64,000 bases of DNA from Phlebiopsis flavidoalba. Lineage: Eukaryota; Basidiomycota; Agaricomycetes; Polyporales; Phanerochaetaceae. The DNA is taken from positions 496,001 to 560,000 of the forward strand of contig JAOCPU010000012.1 in the NCBI GenBank assembly GCA_035772785.1. Direction: 5' to 3'. The notes under the pieces were generated by a model. The model was not told the DNA's origin. It saw nothing but the letters and a program-made list of their open reading frames with translations, and did not search any database. Each line of letters opens with the position of its first letter. Position 1 is the stretch's first letter. The translations under genes were made by a program, and so were the position numbers. This document shows positions 35,887-47,915 of this stretch, one piece after another.

Positions 35887-38800
35887 ATGGACCTGCACTG
35901 GTCGATAAACCACCCACGGATCCCTGCTATGCTTCCTCGTTCTGCGAATACGTGGAACTCGAGCGAGGAACCGTCGGAAGGCGGACTGGACATCTGGGTG
36001 TCTCCCACGACCCGTATAGATTCTTCCTCGAACGATCCTGCCTGGGGCCGTCATTCTTCTGACCCTCTTCTTCGACCTGCTAGCAAGTCTGCCCTGGCCG
36101 AAGGTGCTCAGAAGACTAGGTCGCAAGCTGTCGTCACCGTTCCGGGATTTTATAACACTTGACGACCTGAACAATGACCCGGGCCCGACCCAAGTTCCCC
36201 CGGCGTGGAAGCCCCGTGCTCTGGTGGTGTTGTCAACACTGGACGCTACAGGATGGGCTGCTGTCCTCGCATACAACTTCTTGGCTGGTGACGTGGAGAA
36301 GAAAATATTAGCACGAGATGTGCTAGGGCTACTGTCTTGGGTCAGTATTCCGACGGACATGACTTGACGGATCAGGAGCTCACTATACTACCCAATAGAG
36401 CTTTGTCTCCGTTCGACTCATCGGCGCGAAACCCCCCAAGACACCACCCTATCTGCTCCTTCTGTTTTATACGGTGAACGTCGTTGCAGGGTTCCTTGAC
36501 TTATTCGCAGACAGTCTCTCAATCAACTCCGCACGGTTCCTTCCACTGCTCGGAGATATTCTACGTACATCGGCACCGTTGTTGTCGCTATGGATAGGAG
36601 GAACGTATCATATCGAAGCAACTCTACCGGCTGCCAACGTTGCCTCTGAAAAAGATGTACGGCCTTCCTTCGTCTGTGGTCGAATAGTCATGAATCCATA
36701 TGTTTCACAGATGCCCTCGAATGACTTGACGATGCCTGAGGATAGCGTAACGTTCTGGTCATGGGTAACAGTATCATTCGTTGAGCCGCTCTTCGAAGTC
36801 GCAACTCGCAGAAGAGTGGACGAAACAGACGTGTGGAGCCTCTCGCCGTTCTTCACTCACAAGAATCTCTTCACCAAATACCCTCGCTTACGGCGATAAG
36901 TGCGTCCCCGCTGCTCCAGCGTTGCCCGTGCCGGTGAATAACGTCTCTCTCCTCAGGCACCCGAGCCATTCCCTGCTTTGGTTCCTGCTCGCGTCGAATT
37001 CTCTGGACCTCATAATAGATGTTCTCCTTGGAGTTCTGGAGCGCAGTGATAGGTCCGCCCCGGTAGTCTTCAAAGTGCTGAGCTCCCCTGACACCGTCCA
37101 GGCCTGTTGTGCCTCCTTTTGCCTTACAGCGGCATCCTCGCGGCTCTCGCAGATCCCGAGCCGGAGCGCGCAAAGCCGCGTACCTCTACACCTTCGTCTT
37201 CTTCCTCAGCAACCTTTCCTTCGCGCAAGTCGACGTTCTCCAGCGATGGCACACGCGGCGCTGCTATGAACGCACGCGCGTGGGCCATATATGTTCTGCG
37301 CTCTGCACTACAAGGCGCTGAAGAGGCGCGCGACGTCAGCGGGCAGACTACGCGTACGTCGGAGGACGGCGAGGCGAGGAAAAGGCCGGTGTGCGGATCT
37401 GGGCAAGATTGTCAACCTGATGCAGTAAGTGACAGGCACGACGGTACGGTGAGAGACGGCAGACATTGATGTAGAATGCAGAGGGGTATGCTGATAGTGT
37501 ACCTAATCCGCGTCGCGCGCAGCGGTTTTGGGCAGTTTTCAGGCGTTTTCTTCTCCCCGGTGAGGCTCCTAGATCGGCAGATCTCGCTCGTCGGTGTTCC
37601 TCTACAAAGTGCGTTTTTTTTCATTTTGCATGTCGTAAATGGCTGGAAATGATCACTAAATGACGGTTCTAGCATCCTCGGCTGGAGTGCCCTCTCAGGG
37701 GGTCGTTGTGGTCCCTTGTCGCCTATGTGCTGAATTACCCTCTGGCAAAATACAACGTCTACGTGGGGTACATCACTTCGTTTTCTGGCAAACGGTTTAC
37801 CGTCACCCATAGATTACGAGACGTTCCTGCGGCGGCGCGCGACAGTCGCATTGAGTCTTGTGAATGAGTTATTCCAGAAACGGTGCGCTTCCTCAAAATT
37901 CTATGGCTGGGGGTCAGTCCTATCTATATTGCCCACAGGTACAGAAGTTAAATTTGTGGATACAGAGACACGGTGGGTCCTCGCGTGTGGCGCGATGCCC
38001 GTGAGACAGAACTTTGAGCTGGCGCGTAAAAGAAAATATTGTTAGCACGGTCATGTATCTTTCATATGGTTCGTTCCACATCTTCACGTGCCCGAGTCTT
38101 ATCTGACAGCATCTATTAGGGTGTGTGATGCCTTTCTGCAACCGCCTTGACAACATTCCTAGGTTGTTACAACGCTCATCGCCGGGGAGAAGCTGACCGT
38201 AGCAAAGGCATTTACGTCCATCGCCCTCTTCAGCCAATTGCAGGGCCCCATGACCGAGCTGCCAAACCAAGTTTTTTGCCCCTACTCCACGGTATGGCTA
38301 GGAGCTCCCAGTCATGACGAACGAAAGTTTTGACAGGCTAACATTTGCCTAGCCTACGTGAGCATGCAGCGTATTGAAGAGTTCCTAAGGGAACCCGAGG
38401 TGCCAGATTGGGCATCGTCCCTGAAGCATTTCAGATGCGGCGAGCGCGGATGAAGTTGGTTTCGAGGAGGCGGTTTTTCAGTGGGACGTCGCGCCCCACC
38501 GCGCGAACCGTCTCGCTTTGTTCTGGGCCCTCTCGATAGTGCGGTTCCCGAAAGGCCTCCTGAGTCTGATCAGTGGACCGACGGGCTCGGGAAAGAGTGC
38601 CTTGAGACGCAACGCACTCCTCGGCTGTGTAAGTATAGTCGTTGCCTTGGCTGCGAGAATACCTGAATGGTTCGGCGCACAGAGATGACCTGCAACTCGG
38701 GCAGGGTTTTACTTAGCAAGAGGGGTCATCAGGTCGCTTATTGCGCCCAAAATCCATGTAAGTTCCCCGCCGAGTACCTGCTCGACCGGAGGTTGCTGAA

Positions 38801-41800
38801 ACGGCCTTGACAGGGCTCGAGCATGCCACAATCAAGGGACAACATCATCTTCGGCTCTCCGTTCTGGGTACGACGAAGACGCGTTACCATGCCGTTGTGG
38901 AAGCGTGCGCCCTAAGTCGCGACCTCGACGAAGTTTTCGACGCCGGCGATCTGACAGGTAGCCTCGTGGCGAGCCTTCACTCTGTCGCTCGTCGGTCTGA
39001 CCGTATTTTCCTTTCAGAGAATTGGTGAGAAGGGCATAACGCTCTCTGGCGGGACAGCGAGCGGAAGCGCGCATCGCCCTCGCTGAGGGCGCTGTACTCC
39101 CCCGCGTCGGTGAGTTACTGCGTCTGCCCCGCTCTTCGTTCGCCGTATAAGCAGCGCTGACTTGCCACAAAGCTGATAATTCTGGACGACCCGTACGCGA
39201 CCTCCACCGAAAGATTTGACACGTCATTCCTGACACCTTTCTTCTGTAATCAATTGGCCGCCGTTTTTTTTCGTTGTTTTGACATGCATACCGCTCAGCA
39301 TCTTGTCAAGCATGCTCTGTCTGGTGAACTTGCAAGAGGCAGAACCCATTGTGCTTGTCACGCATCACATCAGTCTGTGCCTACCCTATGCGTCATATCT
39401 GGTAGAGTTGTCGGGAGGGCAAAATTTCCCGACGGGGTTGACGACGATACAAGAACTCCGTGATGGCGGTGTGAACTTCAGCAAAGTCATCGATGATGAA
39501 GATGTTGAGGCTGCAAGAGAACGCGTGACCGCTGGAAGGCTACGACTGCTTCGAGGTAGGCTAACGAGGCTGATCTGAACGGCACTTCCCGCGAAAGTCA
39601 ACGGCAAACCTGACCGGAAGCCCACCGACGGGAAATTGGTACAGGCGGAAGCAAGGGCGGAGGGCCGAGTATCAATTGCACAGCTATGCTACATAACATT
39701 CGAGCTGCTGGCGTGATGTGCTCCATTCTTACGATTTGGTTGCTCATCCAAATTCGTCTGATCAACATCGCAGTCCAGGTGCGCAATGCTAGTTCAGGAA
39801 GTCATCTCTAGCTGACCGCAGTTTCCAGTTCTACTTGGCAAGATGGGGTGAGGCCTACGAAGAAAACGAACCTATTCGCACTGCCTTCGGCCTTGACCTG
39901 CGATTTTTGGGACCCGCCTGCCGTCTCCAAACCAAGATGTCGTACCGTGGCTGATGATCTACTTTTATCTTTCAATGGCGGGCGCGTTCTCGGTCCTGGC
40001 GTATATCGCGCTCGGATTTTACTCTAGCTTGCAGGCCTCCCGTTCGCTATTCAACAGGATGCTCGTTCGCCTCACCGCGGCGCCGACCCGGTTCTTCGAT
40101 GTTACACCCATCGGACGCATTCTCAACCGATGGACCGCAGACATGAACACAGTGGATGGCGCCCTCCAAAATTCGTTCCGTTCGGCACTGTCCGGAGTTC
40201 TCAACTTCCTGGCCTCGTTCGTAGTCATTATTTGTGTGGTCCCCTCGTTCGCACCGTTCGCCATTATTATCGCTTGGCTGTACGTTCGCCTAGCTCCGCC
40301 GTATATCAAAGCATCCAGGGATCTCCGCCGCCTCGAGTCAATCTCTCTTTCCACCCGCATTTGCCGGGTTTGATGAACTCCTCCGTGGATTACCCTCACG
40401 TGCGCGCCTTTGCGATGGAGGCTCGGTACCAGGATCGGTTTTACCAACGAGTCGACAAGTTTCAATCGTTTGATCATGTCTACGTGCGTTTGCTCATCAT
40501 TCAGTGGCCCACACGTCCCTACTTGGCTGACGTCCCGCTCTGCAGTGGCTTGTGTCAAATTGGCTGATGTGGCGGTATGACTGTGAGTCACTTCTCCCGC
40601 GTTCATTAGAGGGTGTGAATTTCTTACCTCATTACATTTGAAACACAGGTTTGGGCTCTGTGGTCGTCTTTATGACTACCATGTTTGCGTTGTGGAGCGG
40701 GATTGGTGATGGTCTGGCGGCGCTTGTCATCGTGCAGTCCGAGATCTTCGCTGAGGCGTCACGCCAGCTCGTGAGAGCATGTCCCTGTAGCTCAGCCTTT
40801 TCGTCGCAAGCGCTCATTGGGTCTCCGCAGGGTCCTCGGCGCCAGCTTGAACTGGATTATCACAATTCAACAGCGTCGATGGCGTATAGCGGAGTACCTC
40901 GAAGTCCCGCAAGAGGCGCCTGGCTGTCATCCCCGACCACCGGCCTCCTGCTTACTCGCCGGCCATGCGAGCAACGGCGAACTAAGTGTGGAGAATCTGG
41001 AGGTGAAGTACGCGTCGGACTTGCCAGTCGGTGCTTCACAGCTATTTCGTTCACGAGTTCGGGTCCGACCGAGAAAATTGGAGTCGTAAGTACCTCCGTG
41101 ATTCTTTAGAACGCGGGCAGTGGCTGACAAGGGCGCGGGCCCACTTTACCCCCCCCCCCACTCTTTAGGTCGGCAGAACAGGGGTCAGGTTTGTCCTTCC
41201 TAAAGCCTTTTTCCATTCTCCATGGGGATAAACGAGACGCATCCAGGAAAATCAACCCTTGCGTTTATCGCTGTTGAGAATTGTAGAACCCATAGTGGAG
41301 GGGCAATAATGTGGGTTCCTATTTGCTCTCGTTAGAGGCATATAGGCGGGTGCTTCTCAGAACTACAGTGGCCATTTCTGACGTTACTTGACGGCATTGA
41401 CCTATATGCCGATCCCATTTGGACTTATCTGTAGACGTACTTACGCCTACATATACACACGCGCGTAGTAAGTGCGCTCGTGTTCGTGGTGCTTTCTGTC
41501 CCGTTTTTTGACTTTACAACCCCTACACACCCCATAGACCATCGTCAGTTAACTCACTCTCATTCAGCTGTTTCATTCCATTCACCCCGGTACGATCATA
41601 AACGCAGCCAATTTAGATTGGCACCCGTTCTCTGAACCACAGATCGGGCGCGTGAGTGTCTGAGAGTCCTAGAGAGTTGTCACATTACATCCGTGCGTCA
41701 TCACATCGCTGATCCGCACGGCAAGTCAGGACCGAGAGCTTAAGCTAGACACTACCCATAGTCAGAGCGTTCCTCTGAGAGTAGCGAAGCGCGGTGAACG

Positions 41801-42150
41801 TGCAGCTTGTGGCCTCGCATCGCGCCCGTTTAAGGCGCAGCAACGTGCGCATCACTCATGGATGTGGAGGAAGTACGGATGCCACATCACAGATCGACAC
41901 GCGCATGGCTGGATGACCAGATAATAAGAAATCACTCGAGTGGCACGTGGGTGCACATCCTTGCTGACGTACGTTACTTCGCTGCGGGTCAGATCCAGCG
42001 TACCATCCGTGAGGAATTCGCCGGGGTCGATCGTGTTATCACCATTGCGCACCGCTTGAAGACGGTTCTCGATTATGATCGCATCCTCGTTCTTTCTCGC
42101 ACCGCGAGGTTCTCGAATTCCCGACACTCGCGTTGAAGCCTCTGATCTAA
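35887..42150 (+). CDS. ABCC-type (MRP/Ybt1-like) ABC transporter, second ATPase domain degenerate
   Basis: Full-length ABC exporter of the MRP group (organic anions, conjugates, bile-acid-like substrates; often vacuolar). Membrane segments begin with ILTLFFDLLASLPWPKVL (36047-36110). The linker motif EDSVTFWSWVTVSFVEPLFE lies at 36738-36797 and DVWSLSPFFTHKNLF after it. TMD1 spans 36.95-38.4 kb. NBD1 has Walker A GPTGSGKS (38575-38598), a signature LSGGQ with one extra G (39042-39056), Walker B LIILDDP near 39173 and H-loop VTHHISLCLPY near 39357. TMD2 (39.65-40.8 kb) includes FFDVTPIGRILNRWTADMNT. NBD2 begins at 41169 with Walker A split by an intron (41189-41246; VGRTGS/GKST once one extra G is removed). 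Only the terminal IQRTIREEFAGVDRVITIAH (41995-42054) returns. The stop at 42148 follows a VLEF motif. Start approximate. Possibly a pseudogene. Confidence 0.85.
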
Positions 42151-42395
42151 CAAAACGGGGGGTGTATTTAGGGAGATATGTGCAGAGTCTAGCGCGGACT
42201 GGCAAATGCTACATAAAACATCGCTCGTCGAGAGGGCCTCCCGCGCCGCGTAGCGGCGCTCTTCGAGCACCACGCTAGATGTTCACGAAAAAGTATTGAA
42301 ATTTTTTACTCGCACACATCGCATGTGGTATGGAGCAGTAACCAGGTACCAGAGTCGAAACATTTCGCTGAATACATTACTATTTACCGCTCAAG

Positions 42396-44130
42396 CTATC
42401 GACGACCGAAGAATCGCGGGTCACCAACCCCTCGGTCCAGGTCGTTGAAGGGGTCCCAGCATGCTCCCCGTCTTTGCACGCCAAAGCTGAATAGTACAAC
42501 GCCTTGATCTTCTGGATTTCGGCATCCACAGCGGCAGTTTTACTCGCGAGGGCCATAAACGTAGCGTGTTGAGCCTCCAGTGTGGCCACAATGGCTGTGT
42601 ATGCGGTGTGAGTAGGCGTCACGCAATATTCGGCATAAGCTACTGACCGTGAGGTGTAGCTTGACTGTGCATAGCCGCGGACGCAAGCTTCCGCTCAATT
42701 TGCTGATGAAACATTAGACAGTCGGTGGCACCCCAGAAAATACAAGGCGCACCTCAATTGTGCTTTTGTACCATCGCAACCGGTCCCTCATCTCCTCAGT
42801 CACTCTTTGGAAAAAACCTGTACTGCGATTAGACCTATACAGTTCTGCATCGGGGATAGGGGCTCACTCAAGAGGGAAGTTTTGCATGGTTCTTCAGGTA
42901 AACACCGTGCTGCTGAGGATTACGGAAATCCGTCGATGATGCGAGTAGCCACGATGGTATCTTGGACTGTTTGATCAGTTCTGGATTTGAGGCCGCGCGT
43001 ATGGTGCACATCCGACTGCAGTTCAGATATTACGTTGGACAAGATCCTAACGAACGACGCGATAAGAGTCTAGTGACTGACGTAGGCTTGTGATTATACC
43101 TTGTGCACCGTGCGGAATGAGATCTTGGGATTTTGGTGGCTTCCTCCCCCAGTTTGCGGTGTTTAAGCTCGTTTGCTAATCTGAATCCGTCCTTGTGTAC
43201 GTGGGAGCTTCGGCGATCTCAGACATGTCATCAGACTACAAGTGGTGTGCGCTCACTCAATGCTCTCCAAGGTCTTCTTCACGTTCTCGGGCAAATCGTT
43301 GAATTTCGTAGACTTGGTGAAGAGCGCAACATTGTTTGGTTGGGCAGGGTGGCACTATATGACCAACTCAATAGAAACTACTCACGGTCGGGAAACCATA
43401 GGTGCTCAAACATACCCAAGGTTACTGCGGCGCCCATTCAGTGTCTGTTTATAATCCAAGGGCGCTGGAAGACTCACAGTTTGTGAGATGGCTGTTTGAA
43501 AAGAGGGTTTGTGTTCGTCGTTCACCGGCACCAAACGCAGGGAATGTTGGTTGTCTTTGGATGACTGATTGGTTGGCTCCAAACCCGCCGATACCGGGGC
43601 ATTGGGCTGGCCAAATAGATTACTTGAAGCGTTCGTAGGATTTGTGTTGGTGGAGCCGAAACCACCGAATAACCCGCCCGATTGCTGAGGTTGAGCAGCA
43701 GACCCCCCAAACAACGGATTTGTAGTAGATGGCGCGGCCTGTTGCTGTTAGCTGTGCGGGGGGTTGGCTGAAAAAGCTACTAGAAGCCACCGGCTGCTGT
43801 TGGTTCACCTGCTGGTTTCTGACCGAACCCGCCAAAAAGGCCTCCTGCAGGCTGCTGAGTCTGCTGCTGCTGTGGCTGCTGTCCGAGAGCATTCCCGAAC
43901 AAGGTTGTACCCTGGGGTTGTTGCTGCTGGCCCTGTTGATTTTGTTGGCCTAGAGTACTATTACCCAAACAATGACGGTGTCTGGACGGGCTGAGCTGGC
44001 TGTTGTTGGCCGCCCACGTTCCCGAATAATGAGGCCTGAGGTTGGGTGGTTGAACTGCATCGTTCACACAACATCAAGATGTGACCAGAGATTCACGCGG
44101 AAGATCTACATACGCTCCAAAAAGCGACAT
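42396..44130 (-). CDS. FG-repeat nucleoporin, NUP54/NUP57 family
   Basis: Central-channel nucleoporin that lines the nuclear pore and binds transport receptors through FG repeats. ATG 44130 encodes MSLFGA, then an intron (44113-44056). The N-terminal third is Gln/Gly-rich with FG and GLFG units: ASLFG, TLFGNALGQQPQQQQTQQP (43915-43840), GGLFGGFGQKPAG, GGLFGGFGSTNTNPTN (43680-43630), SNLFGQPN. The C-terminal half is helical, with LEAQHATFMALASKTAAVDA and EIQKIKALY (42573-42490), ending WDPFNDLDRGVGDPRFFGRR and TAG at 42396. This end block is typical of NUP54/57. The helical middle (43.1-42.65 kb) is broken by introns and frame shifts. It lies tail-to-tail with the ABCC gene, 245 bp apart. Yeast NUP57 and metazoan NUP54 are the same family. 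Confidence 0.85.
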
Positions 44131-46748
44131 CTGGCAAGGATTTGAAGCAAAATACGCGGGTTACGGGAGGGACTGGAAAGTGGTAGGCCACAAAGTCGCC
44201 GCCGTCGCGGTCGGGTCGCGTCGACCAAATAAGCGCCTTTGATGGCATGACCCTGCACAAGCGCTCTACTCATGTCTGAATCCAAATTCAGGATATTTTT
44301 GGCCTTTGAATCTCTACCGCGATGGTCGCCCTCGCTCCCCTGCAATTCGGTCTCAAACGGTCATCGCGTGCCCATATAAAATCGCCTCTCTCTCTTTTCC
44401 TGTGCTCAGGGGTTACATAAACCCCTGCAACTCAGTACATCCGTGTACATTTTTGTCATGAATGGTTTTGTTGAGGATTTAGTTGGTAACTTTGTGAGTC
44501 TCTTGCTACTCCCATCGTCAACACGTCAGTTTGCTGCGATTATGAGAAAAGAACTCGTGATAGCTGCCTTAAACCACCATCTCAATGATCTGGCCTTTTC
44601 GGAAATAGCGTTTATGTTCACCGGCAAGATACGAGTGAACAGTGAGCGACTCAGTTCGGAGCCATCTTGTTTATGCCGTCAGGGTCCCCAGAGTACACCA
44701 CGGTAGACCGCGGGCGAGGCTATGGTGGTCAAGCCGCTCTTTGGTTGTTCATTGGCACAGGACACCGCAGCCAGGCACTCTCCGCCTCCGTTCAACTCAG
44801 GCCGCCTCATCACTCTTGCACCGTATTGCTCGACCCTGCAAGGTCATTCGTACTGAACAGACTCCCACTAGAAGGATCGCGAGGAGACATTTTGAATGTA
44901 ATAGGTAACACCGCAATCCTCGCTACTGTATTCTGATGTGCCCTTGTGTGTCTGTTGAAGCTTTCAGCTCAAAACGTGTCTGTCTCACACCTTGAGAGCT
45001 TCCTCGGATGTTTTAATATCCATCGGCTTCCGACCGCTTGCTCCATGTCGTTCCTTCATGTTCGTGGTCAAATCTGGTGCGTGGACGGTGCCGTTCCTGG
45101 GGCTTTGTTTATTCACACGTTTGAGGCCGTGTCCCGTTTCTCACATATCCGAAGACTCCGTAGGTACTCATGCACCGACCATCTTGTTATCAACTAGAGC
45201 GGCGGCCTATGTCCCGCCGCAGCGTCGCCACACGTCGTCTCAGCCGCCCTGAATTGTCAGGGTAACTGGAGAATTTTTTCCTGCTGTACCTAGTTCGGGA
45301 AGCCCTGGCCCTGACTTCCCGCGACCTTGAACTGACGTGCAATCTTCTGCACCTCTCCACTCCAGTCTGGATTTGTCCTCAATGATTGTTTGACTTGGGA
45401 GTCCGACGAATGCGATGAGTGCCGAGCTGTCGGAGGACCCTGCGCCATTGCGCAAGTCGCAACTCTCACGCGGCCTTGTCTCTGGTGAGCTTCAAGGCGA
45501 AAGACCGTTTCTAGTACGGCCGACTTATGATTATCAAGGTGTTGCTACGCTAAACAGAGGTACGTAATTTCACAAAATCAGGGCTTCTCGCCGAGACAAG
45601 AATGCACACGTCAATACGAAGGCAGACGAATGTCGCTCCCGCGCAAGCGGTGAATACTTCTCGGCTCCGTCACGAGTGGCAATAGCCATTTTAACCACTA
45701 AACTCAACGCATTTCCGCGTACAAATGAGCTCATTTCCTCGCTATCATACTTCATTGCTTCACGTGCCAGTGGTGAATAGGTAAGTCCCAAATCTCGTGG
45801 CGCTCACATCAATGCATTGTTCACCGGATTCGACCTTAGTAGCTCGGATGAACTGCAGGCTGCGGACATTCCTGTCGACTGTCAGGGCCAATTCATAGCA
45901 TCGTGCGGAGTAATACAGCCGAAGGCCGACTCCCGTTGCGGCACCCGCTCTAGCCCAGGAATAGCTAGGTCGAGTCTGCACGTGGCGCAACTTGACAACG
46001 CCTCCAGCTCGTATGTTGCAAGTTCGTCGACTCGACCATGTCTGAGCCAGCATCTGATCACGATCTTCCCGCGAAGGAGGACCTGCAGCGGCACTCGGCG
46101 CCCGTCCACCGGAGCCCTCTCGTGAAAAAGGGGTTGAGCCCGCAATTGGTTCGTTTCCGTATTTCCCGTTGCCATCTCTTGTTATCACTACTGTTGAAGA
46201 AGTCTGTTATTACGGACCTGATATTTCACCTGCCTTAGGTCTCCTCACCGTGCAGACGGCGCGTACGAATAACGACAATTTGAAACCAGCTTCTTGGCCT
46301 CTACGCACCGCGAATCGGTTAGTACCTTTGAAGCGCCACCCGGCACCTAACAATTCGACGGTTTGGCTTTATCAACTTGCCAAAAAAATCCGTTGATAGG
46401 GCACAAGCGATGCGTTTCAGCTTGTAGGTGATGTAATGCGGCTCTCGATTCACCACTTACGGCGCTGAAGCGTGAAACATGTATCGTCATCCGGCGGCAG
46501 GCCTGTCTGTCTCCGGCCGCGGTATGTTCTCGGGACGGGCTTTTGGGACGTAGTCAGCTCTCCCTCTCCAGATTACATTCACCGTGCCGAACATTTGGGT
46601 AACAAGCGCAGGGCCCGACGGACGGTATAAAGTCGAGGTTATTGTGATGATTTGAGTCGCAGCAACAGCAAGCACGCCTTCCGTGTCCGTCTTTTCTTTC
46701 TACTCTACTGTTTTTATTTTATCGCATTTCACACAACTTCGTCGCCCA
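44131..46748. other. 2.6 kb with coding-looking fragments, gene not identified
   Basis: The first 270 bp is the likely nucleoporin promoter. Beyond it, plus-strand pieces look coding: SGSPEYTTVDRGRGYGGQAA and on to 44905 (followed by a GTAACA donor and a TTTCAG acceptor near 44966), a stretch at 45410-45560 with APLRKSQLSRGLVSGELQGE, and a Ser/His/Pro-rich frame at 46038-46238. They do not join into one frame and I know no family for them. This may be one or two small lineage genes with broken frames. Confidence 0.25.
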
Positions 46749-47219
46749 ATGGAAGCCCAGGTGAGGACTTCGTCATGCATGACGCGTCCGAGGTCGTGCT
46801 GATCGGCTCAAACAGAACCCTGGCTCTTATGCAGGCAATGACTCCGATGGAGAGACGACGTACACCCCTCGCACTCCTCGCCGAACCCCCGATGGCATGC
46901 GTCTTCTGTAGGGGTGCGTTTCTTTTCGCTATTGTAACGGTTCCCAGTGTTCGCTCAGCTGCTTATGCTCCCTATTCATTAGGTCGTAAACTCAAGTGCG
47001 ACGGCGGCCCACGTGTGCTAACTGTCTAAAAACGTGGCATCTTATGCAGCTACGTCCCAGTGTGCGCGGATAGCCGTCACTCGCTGGTTTCTGAACTATC
47101 TGACATGTCGTACAGCCAAGCTCAAAGAGCAGCCTGAGCACGTCGTTGCTCCCCCCAGAGTCGCCGGCGACCATACGGTTAATACTACAACCATCAATCT
47201 AATGCACACGGCGACTTGA
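46749..47219 (+). CDS. small Zn2Cys6 zinc-cluster protein
   Basis: Fungal binuclear zinc-cluster DNA-binding protein. ATG 46749 gives MEAQ, then an intron (46761-46835). The next exon runs through a Thr/Arg/Pro-rich leader to ACVFCR (46895-46912). A second intron (about 46916-46981) splits the cluster; RKLKCDGG (46984-47007) follows, then C-x2-C and KRGILCSYVP once one-base breaks at about 47010-47030 are allowed. Six cysteines of the C6 cluster can thus be placed. The frame then ends only about 60 residues later at 47219, with no long fungal-specific regulatory domain. Typical members are 500-900 residues, so this is either a truncated or naturally minimal protein, or the rest is hidden by frame breaks; the arrestin-like gene begins within 0.8 kb. 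Confidence 0.6.
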
Positions 47220-47915
47220 TTAACGTCGTGCCGCTTGCGTATCTAGTTATTATCTTACCCGCCGTTATAGCTCATTCATAGTCCTTGTATCTCCCCTCGC
47301 TGTAGCTGTATCTTGGACCTGCCCGTTACTACTGTTCTGCTAGTGATCTCTATTGCTTCTCTCCGTTTATTCGAACTCTACCCATACGATACGATCTAAT
47401 AGCGCTTGTAATTACCGCCAGCCTATTTAAGCTTTCACGTTAACACGTCCCGTGGTCTGACACGACCGTGTGTATGAGAGCGAAGACCAGCTGCTTGTGG
47501 GGCGCCAGAAACGGTTTGACCCAAGAGCCCGAATGTGCGCTATGACTCTCTCGTGCACAAGAGAAGACAAGCCAAAGTGAACGTGCTTCCAAAGTTGCAA
47601 CAGGATATGCAAGAGGTCCCTCTGTGGCCTCGACATCATGCTTCTACCTGAGGAGGGTCGCCACTGGGCACCATGTGCCGCAGCGCGACCGCGCGTTACA
47701 CAGACCGGATTCTCCGTGGGACGGATGGTTCTGTTCGACGAGCACTATGCAACACACTGTGCGTCTTGATAATATTACACCGTATTCATCTCACCGCTTG
47801 CAGTATATGAACCAGTCATGACTCGACATCGTACGCTGCGCGTCGAGTGTGTTTTCCCTGCACCATCCTCGTCGACCAGCAGCGTGCCCTCGATAACCCG
47901 ACAATCGTGGCAATC
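47220..47915. other. intergenic, pyrimidine-rich, no gene recognised
   Basis: About 700 bp. The first 200 bp (ttatagctcattcatagtcc and following) resemble a 3' untranslated stretch. The frames at 47427-47821 on either strand carry no domain. Part of 47.8-47.9 kb could be the first exon of the arrestin-like gene. Confidence 0.3.
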
